Shown: piece by piece, positions 10,778 through 21,512 of the stretch
Numbering within the stretch: the first letter of the stretch is position 1
Layout: the number at the start of each line of letters is the position of its first letter
Assembly: GCF_050624435.1 (NCBI RefSeq)
Contig: NC_134540.1
Location: 104,933,739 to 104,997,738 of the forward strand
DNA: 64,000 bases
Origin: Tenrec ecaudatus
Taxonomy: Eukaryota > Chordata > Mammalia > Afrosoricida > Tenrecidae
Direction: 5' to 3'
Position numbers and translations under genes: made by a program
Notes under the pieces: generated by a model
What the model was told of the DNA's origin: nothing
What the model saw: only the letters and a program-made list of their open reading frames with translations
The model's database searches: none

Positions 10778-11745
10778 TGTTTTATTTTATCACTTTATTG
10801 GGGGTTCTTACAGCTCTTATCACAATCTATACATCCATTGTATCAAGCACATTTGTACATATGTTGCCATCATCATTTTCAAAATATTTTCTTTCTACTT
10901 GAGCCCTTGGTATCAGCTCATTTCCCCCCTCCTCCACCCTCCCTCCCTCATGAACCCTTGATAATTTTTTTTTTCATGTCTTACACTGACTGATGTCTCC
11001 CTTCACCCACTTTTCTGTTGTCCATCTTCCTGGGAGGGGGTTATATGTAGATCATTGTGATCGGTTCCCTCTTTCTCCCCTCCCCTTCTCCTTCCCCTCC
11101 TGCTATCTCTCATTATTGGTCCTGAAGTGTTTATCTGTCCTAGATTCCCTGTGTTTCCAGCTCTTATCTGTACTAGTGTACATGCTCTGGTCTAGTAGAA
11201 TTTGTAAGGTAGAACTGGGGTCATGATAGTGGGGGGAGGAAGCATTAAAGAATTAGAGAAAGTTGCATGTTTCATCGGTGCTATACTGAACCCTGATTGG
11301 CTCATCTCTTCTTTGTGACCCTTCTGTAAGGCGATGTCCAATTGTCTACAGTTGGGCTTTGGGTCTCCACTCTGCCTCCCCCTCATGCACACTGATATGA
11401 CTTTTTTGATCTGGGTCTTAGATGCCTGATACCTAATCCCATCAACACTTCATTTAATTATCACACAGGCTGGTGTGTTTCTTCCATGTGGGCTTTGTTG
11501 CTTCTCAGCTAGATGTCTATTTGCTTATCCTCAAGCCTTTAAGACCCCAGACGCTATATCTTTTCATAGCTGGGCATCTTGCTTATGCACCCATTTTGTC
11601 TTCAGTGATCAGGAAGGCGAGTATCACAGAATGCCAGGTTGTTAGAACAAAGTGCTCTTGCATTGAGGGGGTACTTAAGTAGAAGCCCAATGTCTGTCTG
11701 CTACCTTAATACTTAGCATATAAATATATGTAGATAGATCTATTT
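10778..11745 (-). mobile_element. L1 3' UTR (younger family) inserted in old L1
   Basis: On the plus strand this starts with the family's 3' terminus (attgggggttcttacagctc), continues through the cttccatgtgggctttg box, and goes further into the UTR than other copies here (cattgagggggtacttaag, tagatctattttccta). ORF2 sequence of an older L1 lies on both sides. Confidence 0.8.
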
Positions 11746-12244
11746 TCCTATCATTATATGTAACTCAGAGTTTTCTTACGGCCTCTTTTGAGATTTTCCA
11801 CATGATTATATATGCATGAATATGGCTTCTTTTTCAATCTGAGCAAATTTTGTTTGTTTCCTTTTCCTATCTTATTGCTTGCTCTAGCTAGGACTCCTAA
11901 TACATCATTCACTAGAAGTGGTGGGAGTGGGCATGACTGGGCACGTTTGTCTTGTCCTGTTTCAACCCACACAGTCTTTCTCTATTAAGTATAATGTTGG
12001 CTGGTGGCTTTTCAGATATGCTTTGACTCACATTGAGGACCATCCTTTCTATTCTAATCTGTTTGAGAGTCTCCATCAAGAAAGGCCATTGGAGTTTATC
12101 AAATACTGTTTCCGCACCCATAGAGATGATCATGTGATCCTTTTCCCTGGTTCCATTGATATAGTACATTACAGAATAGGCTTTTGTGTCAGAAGCTTTA
12201 AGGATCAAAAAAAACCTTGGGGAGATTTTTGTAAAATGTGACAA
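11746..12244 (-). pseudogene. Old L1 ORF2 reverse transcriptase, fragment 3
   Basis: The minus-strand reading HMIISMGAETVFDKLQ...EKPPANIILNRERL and, one frame off, LPPLLVNDVLGVLARA corresponds to the palm region of L1 reverse transcriptase between the first catalytic Asp block and the GCPLSPLL block. In the first block the usual IDAEKAFDK is changed to MGAETVFDK, so the catalytic Asp is lost. Frameshifts separate the blocks. Confidence 0.85.
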
Positions 12245-12289
12245 AAACCTAAGTACACTTCAGCTTTCCATACTGTTCCTAAAAGACTC

Positions 12290-12440
12290 ACAGATATCCC
12301 AATTCCTATTGAAGAAATTTCCCAAGCCCTTACATCTTGTAATAAAGCCAAGGCACCTGGCAGAGGAGGCTTCCCATCCTAATTTTGTATCCTTACTGAA
12401 GAGGCGGTAGCTCCCCATGTCCTCGTATACATTTAATCAT
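12290..12440 (+). pseudogene. Inverted L1 ORF2 segment
   Basis: The plus strand reads IPIEEISQALTSCNKAKAPG, matching the EEIEKAI...KAPGPDG segment that precedes the reverse transcriptase palm in L1 ORF2. It abuts fragment 3 in the opposite orientation, as a 5' inversion from twin priming would. Short and diverged, with an in-frame stop. Confidence 0.45.
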
Positions 12441-12861
12441 TCATTACTCATCGTTAGATTTCTCCCTGTGGAGAGAATATACCTGGCTACTCTACTTATG
12501 TATTTGCATGAAAGTGGCAGCACGACTTGAAAATGTACCCCAGTGCATGCTGTACATGTAAGTACAAATATGAGTTTCATCTGTGCGTGTGTGTGCATGC
12601 ATGTGCAAGAAGGAGCCCCAAAAGACAGCAAAAATGAGAGAATACTCATGCTCAACGGAAGACTGACTCTTCCCTCTGCATGGCAACTAAAGGCATTAGA
12701 CAGTAACTCAGAGTTCACTGGATTAACGTGAGGAGTGAAACCTGAAAATCATTGTTTGTATGTATGTGTGTATATACATATGTCAAAGATTAACAACAAA
12801 CCAATAACCTTGGTGGTTCTTTGTCATTTCTCAATGAACGAACCTGCCACTTGTCTGCCCG

Positions 12862-13365
12862 CCTGTCACGCTGTGCTGGTTTGTGAGTGGCTGTGAAGCT
12901 GGAAGTTATGTCACCGGCGTTTCAAATACCAGCAGGGCCACCCAAGGCGTACAGGTCTCAGTGGAGCTGCCTCTCTGAAAGCAGACTACGAAGCCATCGA
13001 CTGCTGAAGCACTGCCCACTGAAAACCTTCGGCATAGCAGTGGACACTCAGAGGGAGTGCCGGGAGACGATCCCCTGCGGTCAGAGGTGCTTCAAACAGG
13101 CTGAGGAAGACCTGCCATCTCCAAGTCGAGTCAGCCGTAGTGACCTGGATGGAGGAAAGCCTTTGGAATCTGCATTTACTGTTGGGACACGACTCCAAGT
13201 GAGAGGACACAGCTGCAAACGTGCTTTAATAATGGCCACTTGGCTGGATGGCCCCAGTGGCTGCAGTGACGGGCTCCAATGTAACAACACGGTTGGGCAG
13301 TGGTCCTGGACCGGGCCGTGTTTCATTCTGTCGTACACAGGGCAGCAACAAAACAATGAACACAC
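12862..13365 (+). mobile_element. Internally deleted RTE (nonautonomous, 5' UTR joined to 3' end)
   Basis: Bases ~12862-13240 match the 5' UTR of the afrotherian RTE as I know it (ggaagttatgtcacc, tttcaaataccagcagggc, cagctgcaaacgt). At ~13250 the text jumps to the element's 3' terminal region (gtggctgcagtgacgggctc, gtttcattctgtcgtacac). The entire endonuclease/reverse transcriptase region is absent. A 160-codon open frame spans the junction but has no domain. Confidence 0.7.
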
Positions 13366-13424
13366 TTAGGTTTGCAAATGAAATGACACTCTTGTTCTGC
13401 AGAACCTAACCGCAACGATGAAAA

Positions 13425-13619
13425 CCAAAAACCAGCTGCGATTGAGCAGATTCAGAGTCATGGCAAACGTGAGCAGGGTAGGACTACAATCCGTAGGGTT
13501 TTCCTGGCTCTGACCTTATGGAAGGAGAGCTACAGGATTGTCTTCCAAGGCACCTCTGAGTAAGCCTAACCCGCCAACTCTTCGGTTAAGAGGCACACGA
13601 CTGTTTGTGCCACCCAAGA
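13425..13619 (-). mobile_element. AfroSINE, diverged antisense
   Basis: Follows the deleted RTE by ~60 bp. The head end reads tgtttgtgccacccaagac; the body is heavily mutated. Confidence 0.6.
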
Positions 13620-14439
13620 CTAACACTGACTATAGGAGCCCTATGGGTTCTTTTGTGGCTTCAAACATTTAAGAAGTGGCACAAGCAGACGGTGGGGGGC
13701 ACAGTACTGCTCCTTCCACATTGCTGCTATTATTCCCTCCTCCACACACTGCCCTTCCTTTGGATCCCACACATATCCTTAGATGAAGACAGACCAGAGC
13801 ATTCAAAGAACTCAGCCAAGGTTGGGTGAGCACGTGAGCTTCCAAAGAAGCGCTGACTGGCATGGCAGGCAACGTGGCTCCCTCCTGCTTTGCACGGGTG
13901 GAGAGCAGCTGTGACAAGATGGCTCTCCTGGTGCCTCTGGATTCTCTGCCACCAAGAGCAGGTGGTTGGGTAATGAGTCCTAAGAGCTCCCCACTTGCCC
14001 AAGTGCTTCCCCGCCTCACCTCTGCTGAGTGCAGGACTCACCAGGGCAGCTCTCCTCTTGTTTCTGTTGTGAGGGGCACTTACACGCTTCCCCGGTCCTC
14101 AGCGTGGCCAGGACCCACACCAACTCCCAGCTTCTCTGAAAGGCCCAAAGGGGCCCCTAGCAGGCAGTGTGCCGCCACCCTCTGCCCATTTCTGCTCTCC
14201 GCCTAAACCTGGTCAAGTACCCTGCACATACGGGTGACGGACAGCACCTACACAAGCCCGCTTTCAGAAATCCTACTGCATACTGCCATACGGCATACCC
14301 ACATGAATGAACACACATGTGTAACTCACATGGCATACACAGAAAACTAACACGGGAGAAGGTCATAAAGCACCAAGCACAGCAGCTTCAGAAAGCCGAC
14401 TTTCGCGCCGAATTCCTAAGGAAACAGTAAGATCTTCCG
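13620..14439. other. Unassigned intron sequence
   Basis: Moderately GC-rich; several overlapping frames of ~100 codons without family features. Nothing supported. Confidence 0.4.
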
Positions 14440-14612
14440 GTCTGCTAGCCCAATGGTCAGCAGTTCAAAGCCACCAGCCTTTCTCCTTGGGAGAAACACA
14501 GGGGCTTTCTACTCCCGCAGCGTCACAGTCTTGGAGACGCACAGGGGCGTTCTACCCTCTGTCCCATGGGGTGGCGATGAGGCAGAAGCAACTTGATGGC
14601 AGGGAGCTTGTT
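14440..14612 (+). mobile_element. AfroSINE
   Basis: B-box region ggtcagcagttcaaagccacc, then ggctttctactcccgcag and a tail with cttgatggcaggg. The first ~20 bp of the head are decayed. Confidence 0.8.
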
Positions 14613-14894
14613 TTAGGGTTTTTTGTTTTGCTTTTTGAGTGTGAGAAAATCCAGTCTTTTATCTCTTTGTCTATCATAATTGAGGTGAGTAGTTACAATA
14701 AATGCAACATTTGCAAACTCCATGATTCGGTGAAGGCAAGCCCGCCTGTCCTAATGCATCACCCTGTGAGATGTCAGGACTCTGAGTTCTTCATCCTTAC
14801 CTGTAAAGCTCTGCATTCTAAGCAATCACCAGACTCGAATCGAGGCCATCATGCCAGGCTTGCACAGCTAAGACAAGATAGGACAATGGCTAGT

Positions 14895-15025
14895 TTTATG
14901 TGTCCGGCACTGTTCTAAGGACCTTAAAAGTGCCAACCAACTTAATACAGTTCTGTGAGGGTGGATACTATTATGACTATTGCTACACTTATTTTACATA
15001 CGGGGAAACGGAGGCACAGAAAAAC
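14895..15025 (-). mobile_element. MIR, antisense
   Basis: The plus strand reads gtgtccggcactgttctaag, gtggatactattatgac, cattttacatacggggaaacggaggcac-like text, the complement of the MIR core and 3' half. Confidence 0.65.
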
Positions 15026-15044
15026 AGAAACATCAGACGAGTCG

Positions 15045-15185
15045 CCATCAAATAGATCTTGACCCACGGAGACTCCATGCATGTCAGAGCAGAGCTGGGC
15101 TCCACTGGGGTTTTCAGTGCCGATGTGTAAACAGTAGGTTCTTTCACAGCCCTTCTAGGCAGACTCGAACCACCAACTGTTCTGT
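15045..15185 (-). mobile_element. AfroSINE, older subfamily
   Basis: Antisense, of the longer older type with gcatgtcagagcagagctg and gggttttcagtgccg. Confidence 0.55.
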
Positions 15186-15911
15186 TTGTGAAGGAAATGT
15201 CACGGAAGCCACGTCTCACCTCCTCTGGCTACAGAAAGGAGGAAGAGACGCCAAGCCCACGCCTGCCTGAAGACGAGTCCCAGGAGGCAGAGGTCAGCTA
15301 CGCCTCCACCCACCAGCCTTTATTCCAGTCTGACACCAACTGTCGCTTGCATGGGACTCCACTGTTCTGCTGGAGCCAGTAGCCCATGCAGTGACACACA
15401 GAACTCACAGAGGACACCCATGATTATGGGGCCTTATCAAGGAGATGAACGGGTCACAGTCAAACTAAGCAAACAGTTCTTCTGCCCACAGCATCTCTTC
15501 TCTTCTCAGCCATGCTGCCAGGTACATCTGTTTCTGGTCCTCAGCCTCTCAGCCACATGGCCCTTTAGCGCTGGCCTTGCTGAGGCAAGTGTTAGCCAGC
15601 CTCCGGCCTACAGACACTCAGCTTTACTGGTCCCGTGGTCTCGGAAGCCCACTGCTCTCTCTCATGAGCTCGGTGCAGCATCTCTGCTGCTTCGCCACAC
15701 AGGGATACTGGACATCTTGCCTTCATGGCCATTCTTTCTTGGAGGTCATGGGTTTCTCTCTTCCTGTTTCTGAGATGTCTCACTTTTCACTGGAGTTCTC
15801 TGCACCCTATCTGCATGTTCCCACCCAGTGGGAATAAAAGAGCCACACCAAGTAATTCCATGTCACTGCAGCTAACAACTGAAAACGTTTCCATTGGCTT
15901 CACACCCAGGG

Positions 15912-16100
15912 ATGCCCCCGTTGCAGCCAAGCTGATGCTGAATAGTGGCCACCCCCTGTGGTCCGCAGCGGAACGGTTCTCCGCAGAGTGTGCAGTGGCT
16001 GTCATCTTTCAGGCGTAGATCGCCAGGCCTTTCTTCCGAAGCACCTCTGGGTAGCTTCAAGCTGGTTAGTAACCAAGTGTTTGGCCTTTGTGCCCCCGAC
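15912..16100 (-). mobile_element. AfroSINE, older subfamily
   Basis: Antisense, with agatcgccaggcctttcttcc and aagcacctctgggtagc, a box absent from the young copies. Confidence 0.6.
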
Positions 16101-16121
16101 CCACTGTGGTTTTCAGACAGG

Positions 16122-16200
16122 AGGTGGAATAACTTGCCCAAAGCCACACTATCAGGATGAGATTCCACTGGAATCCAGACCCCAGGCTCCAGACTGGGCT
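16122..16200 (-). mobile_element. MIR, antisense fragment
   Basis: The block taacttgcccaaagccacac then gaatccagaccccaggctcc is the complement of the MIR 5'/core region. Confidence 0.55.
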
Positions 16201-16530
16201 CTCAAGTCTATTCCTGATTATCCAGTTATGGTCCTCTCTGTGTGAAAGTGACACGTTAGGGAAATGCTGACGACCTATTCTTATTTTGTAAGCTTTATCT
16301 CTTTAAAATGGACATCACTGCTTTATAAAACAAAACAAAACCGAGATTGATACAGCATTGGAAAACTTGTAAAGTGCCTTCCTGTTTGACCCGCAGAGCC
16401 TCCAAGTGCTGGGCATGTGGGTGGGGGATGTCCCATTGTCACGAATTCTGAGATCGGAAGGAAACAGGCTCCACAGGTGACAGTAGGACTCAAGTCACCT
16501 GACCAGAGTGTTACTACTGGGAAATTTAAG

Positions 16531-16752
16531 TACCGTATATACTCATGTATAAGCCGAGTTTTCCAGCACAAAAAATGTGCAGAAAAACTGGGGTTCGGCT
16601 TATACACGGGTCAGTGGTACCCCAGCGAGGTGTAACATCTCACGGGTGATTGCTGTTCCTCCGCTGTTCATTCAAAGCCCCGCTGACTCTGCAGGGCGTT
16701 GAATGTTTGTTTACTCACATCTAACCAATCAGAGCCGTCCTATGACACACAG
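16531..16752 (-). mobile_element. Structured MITE, partial second copy
   Basis: This begins taccgtatatactcatg and is the reverse complement of the right half of the element at 20001-21512. It shares the aaaaaatgtgc hairpin, the cagtggtaccccagcgagg segment and the paired gccctgc blocks. The opposite terminus is missing; homology fades near 16752. It shows what the uninterrupted right half looks like. Confidence 0.75.
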
Positions 16753-16819
16753 AACCCAAAGCCCACTAGAGGGTAACTGAACCCACGACTCTCACTTGGA
16801 AAGGGAAAATCCCACGGCT

Positions 16820-16872
16820 GCTGGAAGCTATGTCACCAGCATATTAAATACCACAAGGTCACTCGTGGTGAA
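16820..16872 (+). mobile_element. RTE 5' UTR scrap
   Basis: The text ggaagctatgtcaccagc and attaaataccacaaggtcac parallels the 5' UTR block at 12896-12940. Confidence 0.5.
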
Positions 16873-17049
16873 AGGGGGGCCAAAAATTGGCACTAACTCA
16901 GTGGCAACTACCTTCACAGAAAGGGGCCTGACTATACGTTAAGTTTGAAAACTGAGTTTGATAAAATCTCCTTGTGAAAAGACTGGAATGTTCGGTGATT
17001 GGATAGCCATACTAAGAGCATTGATTCATAAACTTTATGAATCAATAAC

Positions 17050-17185
17050 GTCTCTGTGCCTCAGTTTCCTTTTCTATAAAATGAGTAAGATAATTAGTCA
17101 TTACTCTGATTTACAGGGTTGGCAACCAAATCAAAGGTCTTCGGGCAGTGCCTGGCACTCGGCCGGCACTAGATAACTGTTCATT
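17050..17185 (+). mobile_element. MIR 3' half
   Basis: Contains gtgcctcagtttccttttct, ataaaatgagtaagataatt, cagggttgg and gcagtgcctggcactcgg. Confidence 0.65.
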
Positions 17186-17654
17186 CCATAAGTACCTACA
17201 GAAGCTTCTCGTGGCATGTTGTCCAGGGAGTGGCTCCAGACTCTTCAACATTCCCGCAGGAGCTTAATAAGCTTTTACGTTTTTAGATGATATCGATGCT
17301 AGACAATGAAATCCGAATCCAAAAAAGATCTTACTTAGCATATGGTAAGTGATTTTAAATGGAATCTTCTATAGAGCTTTAGTAGAGAGAAAAAAACTTT
17401 TTTAAGTACTATCCAGAATATTCTGTGGATGAGAAAAAAAAATCTCTTTTTAGTTGACTCCAAGCTCAGCACACCAATAGCAGTGTCTCTAGCAGCTAAC
17501 GTTGGGTTCAGTTGGACTAGGAGACCTGGCTTGTACATGAATGCTTATAGTCACATGATTCGTTACTGCAAAAGGCAAGAAAACTCAAATGTCCAAATGG
17601 ATAAGGAGCAGCGTCCTAAAGAAAAGTCTGAGCAAGCACGCCACGATGGTGGGC

Positions 17655-17755
17655 ACAGCCTCTTTCTCCCCAAGAGCGGCCGGGGATTTTGAACTGCTGA
17701 TCTTGCAGTTAACACCCCAACTCATAACCACGACACCACCAGGTCTCCCTGAGCT
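17655..17755 (-). mobile_element. AfroSINE 5' half
   Basis: Retains the head half only: ttgaactgctgatcttgcag and ccacgacaccaccaggtctcc. Confidence 0.75.
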
Positions 17756-17759
17756 ACTA

Positions 17760-18630
17760 AAGAGATGCTGGAATGGTGCGAACTATGCGCACAAAGATGG
17801 ACATTGGCAAGAGGAATATAAGGATGTGGGGCGGGAACTGCTGCATTTCCAACCTGTCTGGGTGGAAGGAAACCTCCTTGGGTTGATCTGAGAAAACGGC
17901 CTCAAGAAGGAACGTAATTCGACGTTGACCAGGGCACCTGATGGCTCCCTGAGCTACCAGCGGAAATAAATTCCCCTCTACTCATGATGACTCCAGGATG
18001 TATCTAATCCATTTCCTGTGGGAAACCAAGGTACGCGCAGTCATTTTATCAGCGGTTTCTTCCTACTAATCCCTGCCCCTGACAAAAGGCGATGTTGTCA
18101 CCCCACGGCAGAGAGAAGACATAAGGTGAAGAAGTACAGCGAATCACCCTGGGTCACGCAGAACTGAAATGACAATGTGGCATCTAATCTTCAAGTGCAC
18201 TACTGAGCTTTGGCATGGGGACATGGTGACATCATGTTATAGCCTGCAAGAAAGGGGTTACTCTGGCAGCCCAGCTTTGCAAAGGCTCTCAGCTCGCCCG
18301 ACGACCCACTACCAAGGGGCCCAAGAAGAGGTCAACTCAGCCAAGTGGGGCAGGGGAGGGGGATGAAGGAGGAGTCCAAGAGGGGATTCCAGGTGGTCAG
18401 TAAAACCCGTTCCTGCTAACGTGGAAAAGAAGCCCAAAAAGGCAGCAAGCAGAAATAAATCCTCAAACCAAAAAAAATGCAGAGAAAATAGAGAAGGGGA
18501 GCAAAGGGCACACAGGCTGACGTGACGGACCCAGAAAGTAAGAAGCCTCCTCCGCGGAGGACGGGAAAAGGAACTCTTCAGAGAGTCCAGCCCCTGACGA
18601 AGCAGGAGAGCAACAAGCCAAGTCTGGCTC
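17760..18630. other. Unassigned intron sequence
   Basis: No element recognised; purine-rich near 18430-18560. Confidence 0.4.
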
Positions 18631-18631
18631 A

Positions 18632-18797
18632 TCCGGAGACCTGGTGGTGCTCTGGGTGAAGCTTGGCATCGCGTGAACCAAAAGGCCTGAGCTTGGAAGC
18701 CACCAGTCACTTCCCAAGAGATTAGCCGCTTCAGGACCCTTGCGGGGCAGCCCCGCTCTGTCCCAGAGGGTCACAGTGAGTCAGGATTGACTTAGCC
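18632..18797 (+). mobile_element. AfroSINE
   Basis: Starts ggagacctggtggtgctc; tail box ggtcacagtgagtcagg. The middle is rearranged. Confidence 0.7.
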
Positions 18798-18871
18798 CTG
18801 TCTCTCCTGTGGTCTTCCCTCCGCCCTGGTCCCTGTCCAGTTCAGAGGAATAGCTGTGGCCGCTACTGCAG

Positions 18872-19035
18872 AAAGCCCCACGGAGCAGCTGGTGCTTTTG
18901 AAAGCTGCTGACTGTGTGGTTAGTAGGTCAACACGTGACCCACTGCCATCGAGAGCTAGCGTCTCGGAAACCCACAGGGGCGTTCTGCTCAGTCCTATAG
19001 GGCCACTGTGAGTTGGAATTGACTCAAGAGGAGTG
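18872..19035. mobile_element. AfroSINE composite of opposite halves
   Basis: Bases 18872-18945 are antisense head/body (acggagcagctggtgc); from ~18957 the text is sense tail (ctcggaaacccacaggggcg, gggccactgtgagttgg). The junction suggests a recombined or doubly inserted pair. Confidence 0.65.
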
Positions 19036-19398
19036 AGTTATTTTGTAAATGCAAGTGTCTTAGTAACTCTAGAAATATGTTTACTTTCTCCCATTTTAAA
19101 GTGTAAATACCTTGTTTCTTTCAGAGGTAGAATCATGGACTGATGGTTTCTCTCTTGATATAACCAGAAAAGAATGGGATGTTGAATTGTGGGAGGCCCT
19201 GATGTCATGAGTGTCAAGGTAACATCCCATTTTAAGTAACTTCTAGTTTTTAATAATGTTTTCTAGTAGAATTAATACTTAAAGAAAGAACTCCCTCACT
19301 GTGGCTCTGCCTGTCACAACTGTGTTCATTCTGTAACACCTTTGGCCAGTGGTAGCCCCATTTTCCTAATAACTCTGTTATGTGTGGGAAAGGTAAAG

Positions 19399-19610
19399 GA
19401 TCCTGGGAGGCGTAGTGGTTATGCTTTGAGCTGCTAACTACAAGGTCAGCAGTTCAACACTACTAGCTACTCTGGTAGTTTTTGACCTAGTCATGCCAGC
19501 TTTCTTCTCCCATAAAGAGTGACAGTCTTGGAAACACCCAGGGGAAGTTCCACCCTGCCCGACAGGGTCACTATGAGTCGGCATCGACTCCATGGCAGGG
19601 AGTTTGGCTT
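19399..19610 (+). mobile_element. AfroSINE, full length
   Basis: Head ggaggcgtagtggttatgc, body with a ~20-bp insertion near 19470-19492, complete tail tcgactccatggcagggag. Confidence 0.85.
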
Positions 19611-19695
19611 GCTTTGCGGGGAAAGGCTGAAGGCTTGAATTCACAGTGTGAATGCTATAAATTGTGAGTTCGTGTCGCTTCCTGATGTAACCACA

Positions 19696-19882
19696 GGAGT
19701 CTGAATGGTGTAGTGGTTACATGTTGGGTTGCCAACCAAAACCACCAGCCATTCCTCAGGAAAAAAACAGAGCTTTCTATTCCCATAAAGACTTATAATC
19801 TTGAGAACTCACAGAGGCAAATCTACTCCATCCTATAGGGTTGCTATGAGTTGGCATGAACTCGATGGCAGTGTTTGGTTTT
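19696..19882 (+). mobile_element. AfroSINE, full length
   Basis: Head atggtgtagtggttacatg through tail aactcgatggcagtgtttgg; a ~20-bp deletion removes the B-box area. Confidence 0.85.
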
Positions 19883-20000
19883 TGGAATGATGTAATCGCC
19901 CATAATGATCGAAATTATGGGTACGTGATAGCCTCTTTGGGAAAATTTGTCTCCAGATTTAAAGCTGTAAAGTCACTAGAATTTAGAGATGAATTATAAC

Positions 20001-21512
20001 TACTGTATATTCTCGAATATAAGCCGACCCGAGTATAAGCTGAGGTACCTAATTATTACTTGGGAAACCGAAAAAAAACAAAACTGATTGACTCGAGTAT
20101 AAGCCTAGGGTGGGAAATGCAGGATGTGAATTAACACAGAGACCAGAGGGGAGAGACAGAGCGCAGCCACAGACACATCCTCACCAGTTCAGCTGCCAGT
20201 GTAAGTCAATCACTACGGGTTCTTCTGCGAATTGGAGCCGTCCACGTCATAGGACGGCTCTGACTGGTTAGATCTGAGTAAACAAACATTCAAAGCCCTG
20301 CAGTGTCAGCAGGGCTTTGAGTGAACAGCAGAGGAACGGCAATCACCCACGAGATGTTACACCTCGCTGGGGTACCACTGATCTGTGTATAAGCCGAACC
20401 CCAGTTTGTTTTTTTTAAACGTTTTATTAGGGGCTCATACAACTCTTATCACAGTCCATACATATACATACACCAATTGTATAAAGCATATCTGTACATT
20501 CTTTGCCCTAATCATTTTCTTTTCTTTCTTTCTTCTTTTTTTCCCCTTTTCTTTTTTTACATTTTATTAGGGACTCATACAACTCTTATCACAATCCATA
20601 CATATACATACATCAATTGTATAAAGCACATCCATACATTCCCTGCCCCAATCATTCTCAAAGCATTTACTCTCCACTTAAGCCCTTTGCCTCAGGTCCT
20701 CTTTTTTTTCCCCTCCCTCCCCGCTCCCCCCTCCCTCATGTGCCCTTTGTAATTTATACATCGTTATTTTGTCATATCTTGCTCTATCCGGAGTCTCCCT
20801 TCCCCCCCTTCTCTGCCGTCCCTCTCCCAGGGAGGAGGTCACATGTGGATCCCTGTAATCAGTTCCCCCTTTCCAACCCACTCACCCTCCACTCTCCCAG
20901 CATCGCCCCTCACACCCTTGGTCCTGAAGGTATCATCCACCCTGGATTCCCTGTGCCTCCAGCCCTCATATGTACCAGTGTACAACCTCTGCCCTATCCA
21001 GCCCTGCAAGGTAGAATTCGGATCATGGTAGTTGGGAGGAGGAAGCATCCAGGATCTGGGGGAAAGCTGTGCTCTTCGTCGGTACTACCTTGCACCCTGA
21101 CTGACCCATCTCCTCTCCTAAACCCCTCTGTGAGGGGATCTCCAGTGGCCGATGCTTGGGCCTTGGGTCTCCACTCTGCACTTCCCCCTTCATTCAATGT
21201 GGTATATATATAATATATATATATACACACACATATTCTTTTTTTTTTTTGCATGATGCCTTATACCTGGTCCCTTTGGCACCTCGTGATCGCACTGGCT
21301 GGTGTGCTTCTTCCATGTGAGCTTTTTTGCTTCTGAGCTAGATGGCCGCTTGTTTATCTTCAAGCCTTTAAGACCCCAGACACTATCTCTTTTGATAGCC
21401 GGGCACCATCAGCTTTCTTTGCCACATTTGCTTATGCACCCATTTTGAACCCCAGTTTTTCAGCACATTTTTTGTGCTGAAAAACTCGCCTTATACACGA
21501 GTATATACGGTA
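20001..21512 (+). mobile_element. Structured MITE (TA-flanked DNA transposon), split by L1
   Basis: The left end tactgtatattctcgaata and right end gagtatatacggta are inverted repeats of each other (TAC-Y-GTATAT-W-CTCG). Bases 20001-20406 and 21447-21512 are the element; 20408-21446 is inserted L1. It has strong internal hairpins: aaagccctgc / gcagggcttt around 20299-20320, agccgtcc / ggacggct around 20236-20256, and a 14-bp stem agtttttcagcaca / tgtgctgaaaaact near the right end. Flanking TA on both sides suggests the Tc1/mariner superfamily, but no transposase is present to prove this. Confidence 0.75.
20408..21446 (-). mobile_element. Truncated L1 3' UTR insertion(s) with 12-bp target duplication
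   Basis: On the minus strand this is the 3' part of the local L1 family, ending in a poly(A) tail (poly-T here). It is flanked by gaaccccagttt at 20396-20407 and 21447-21458. The L1 3' terminal segment occurs twice: 20417-20516 and again from 20560, separated by a pyrimidine run. A second, very short L1 copy therefore probably landed in the tail of the first, or the tail was duplicated. The 198-codon open frame on the plus strand is antisense to a UTR and is not a gene. Confidence 0.85.

Noticed and set aside
12887..13369. 160-codon plus-strand frame
   Set aside because: It spans the UTR-to-tail junction of a deleted RTE, so it is not a protein.
20617..21213. 198-codon plus-strand frame
   Set aside because: It is antisense to an L1 3' UTR; similar frames appear in every copy of that UTR.
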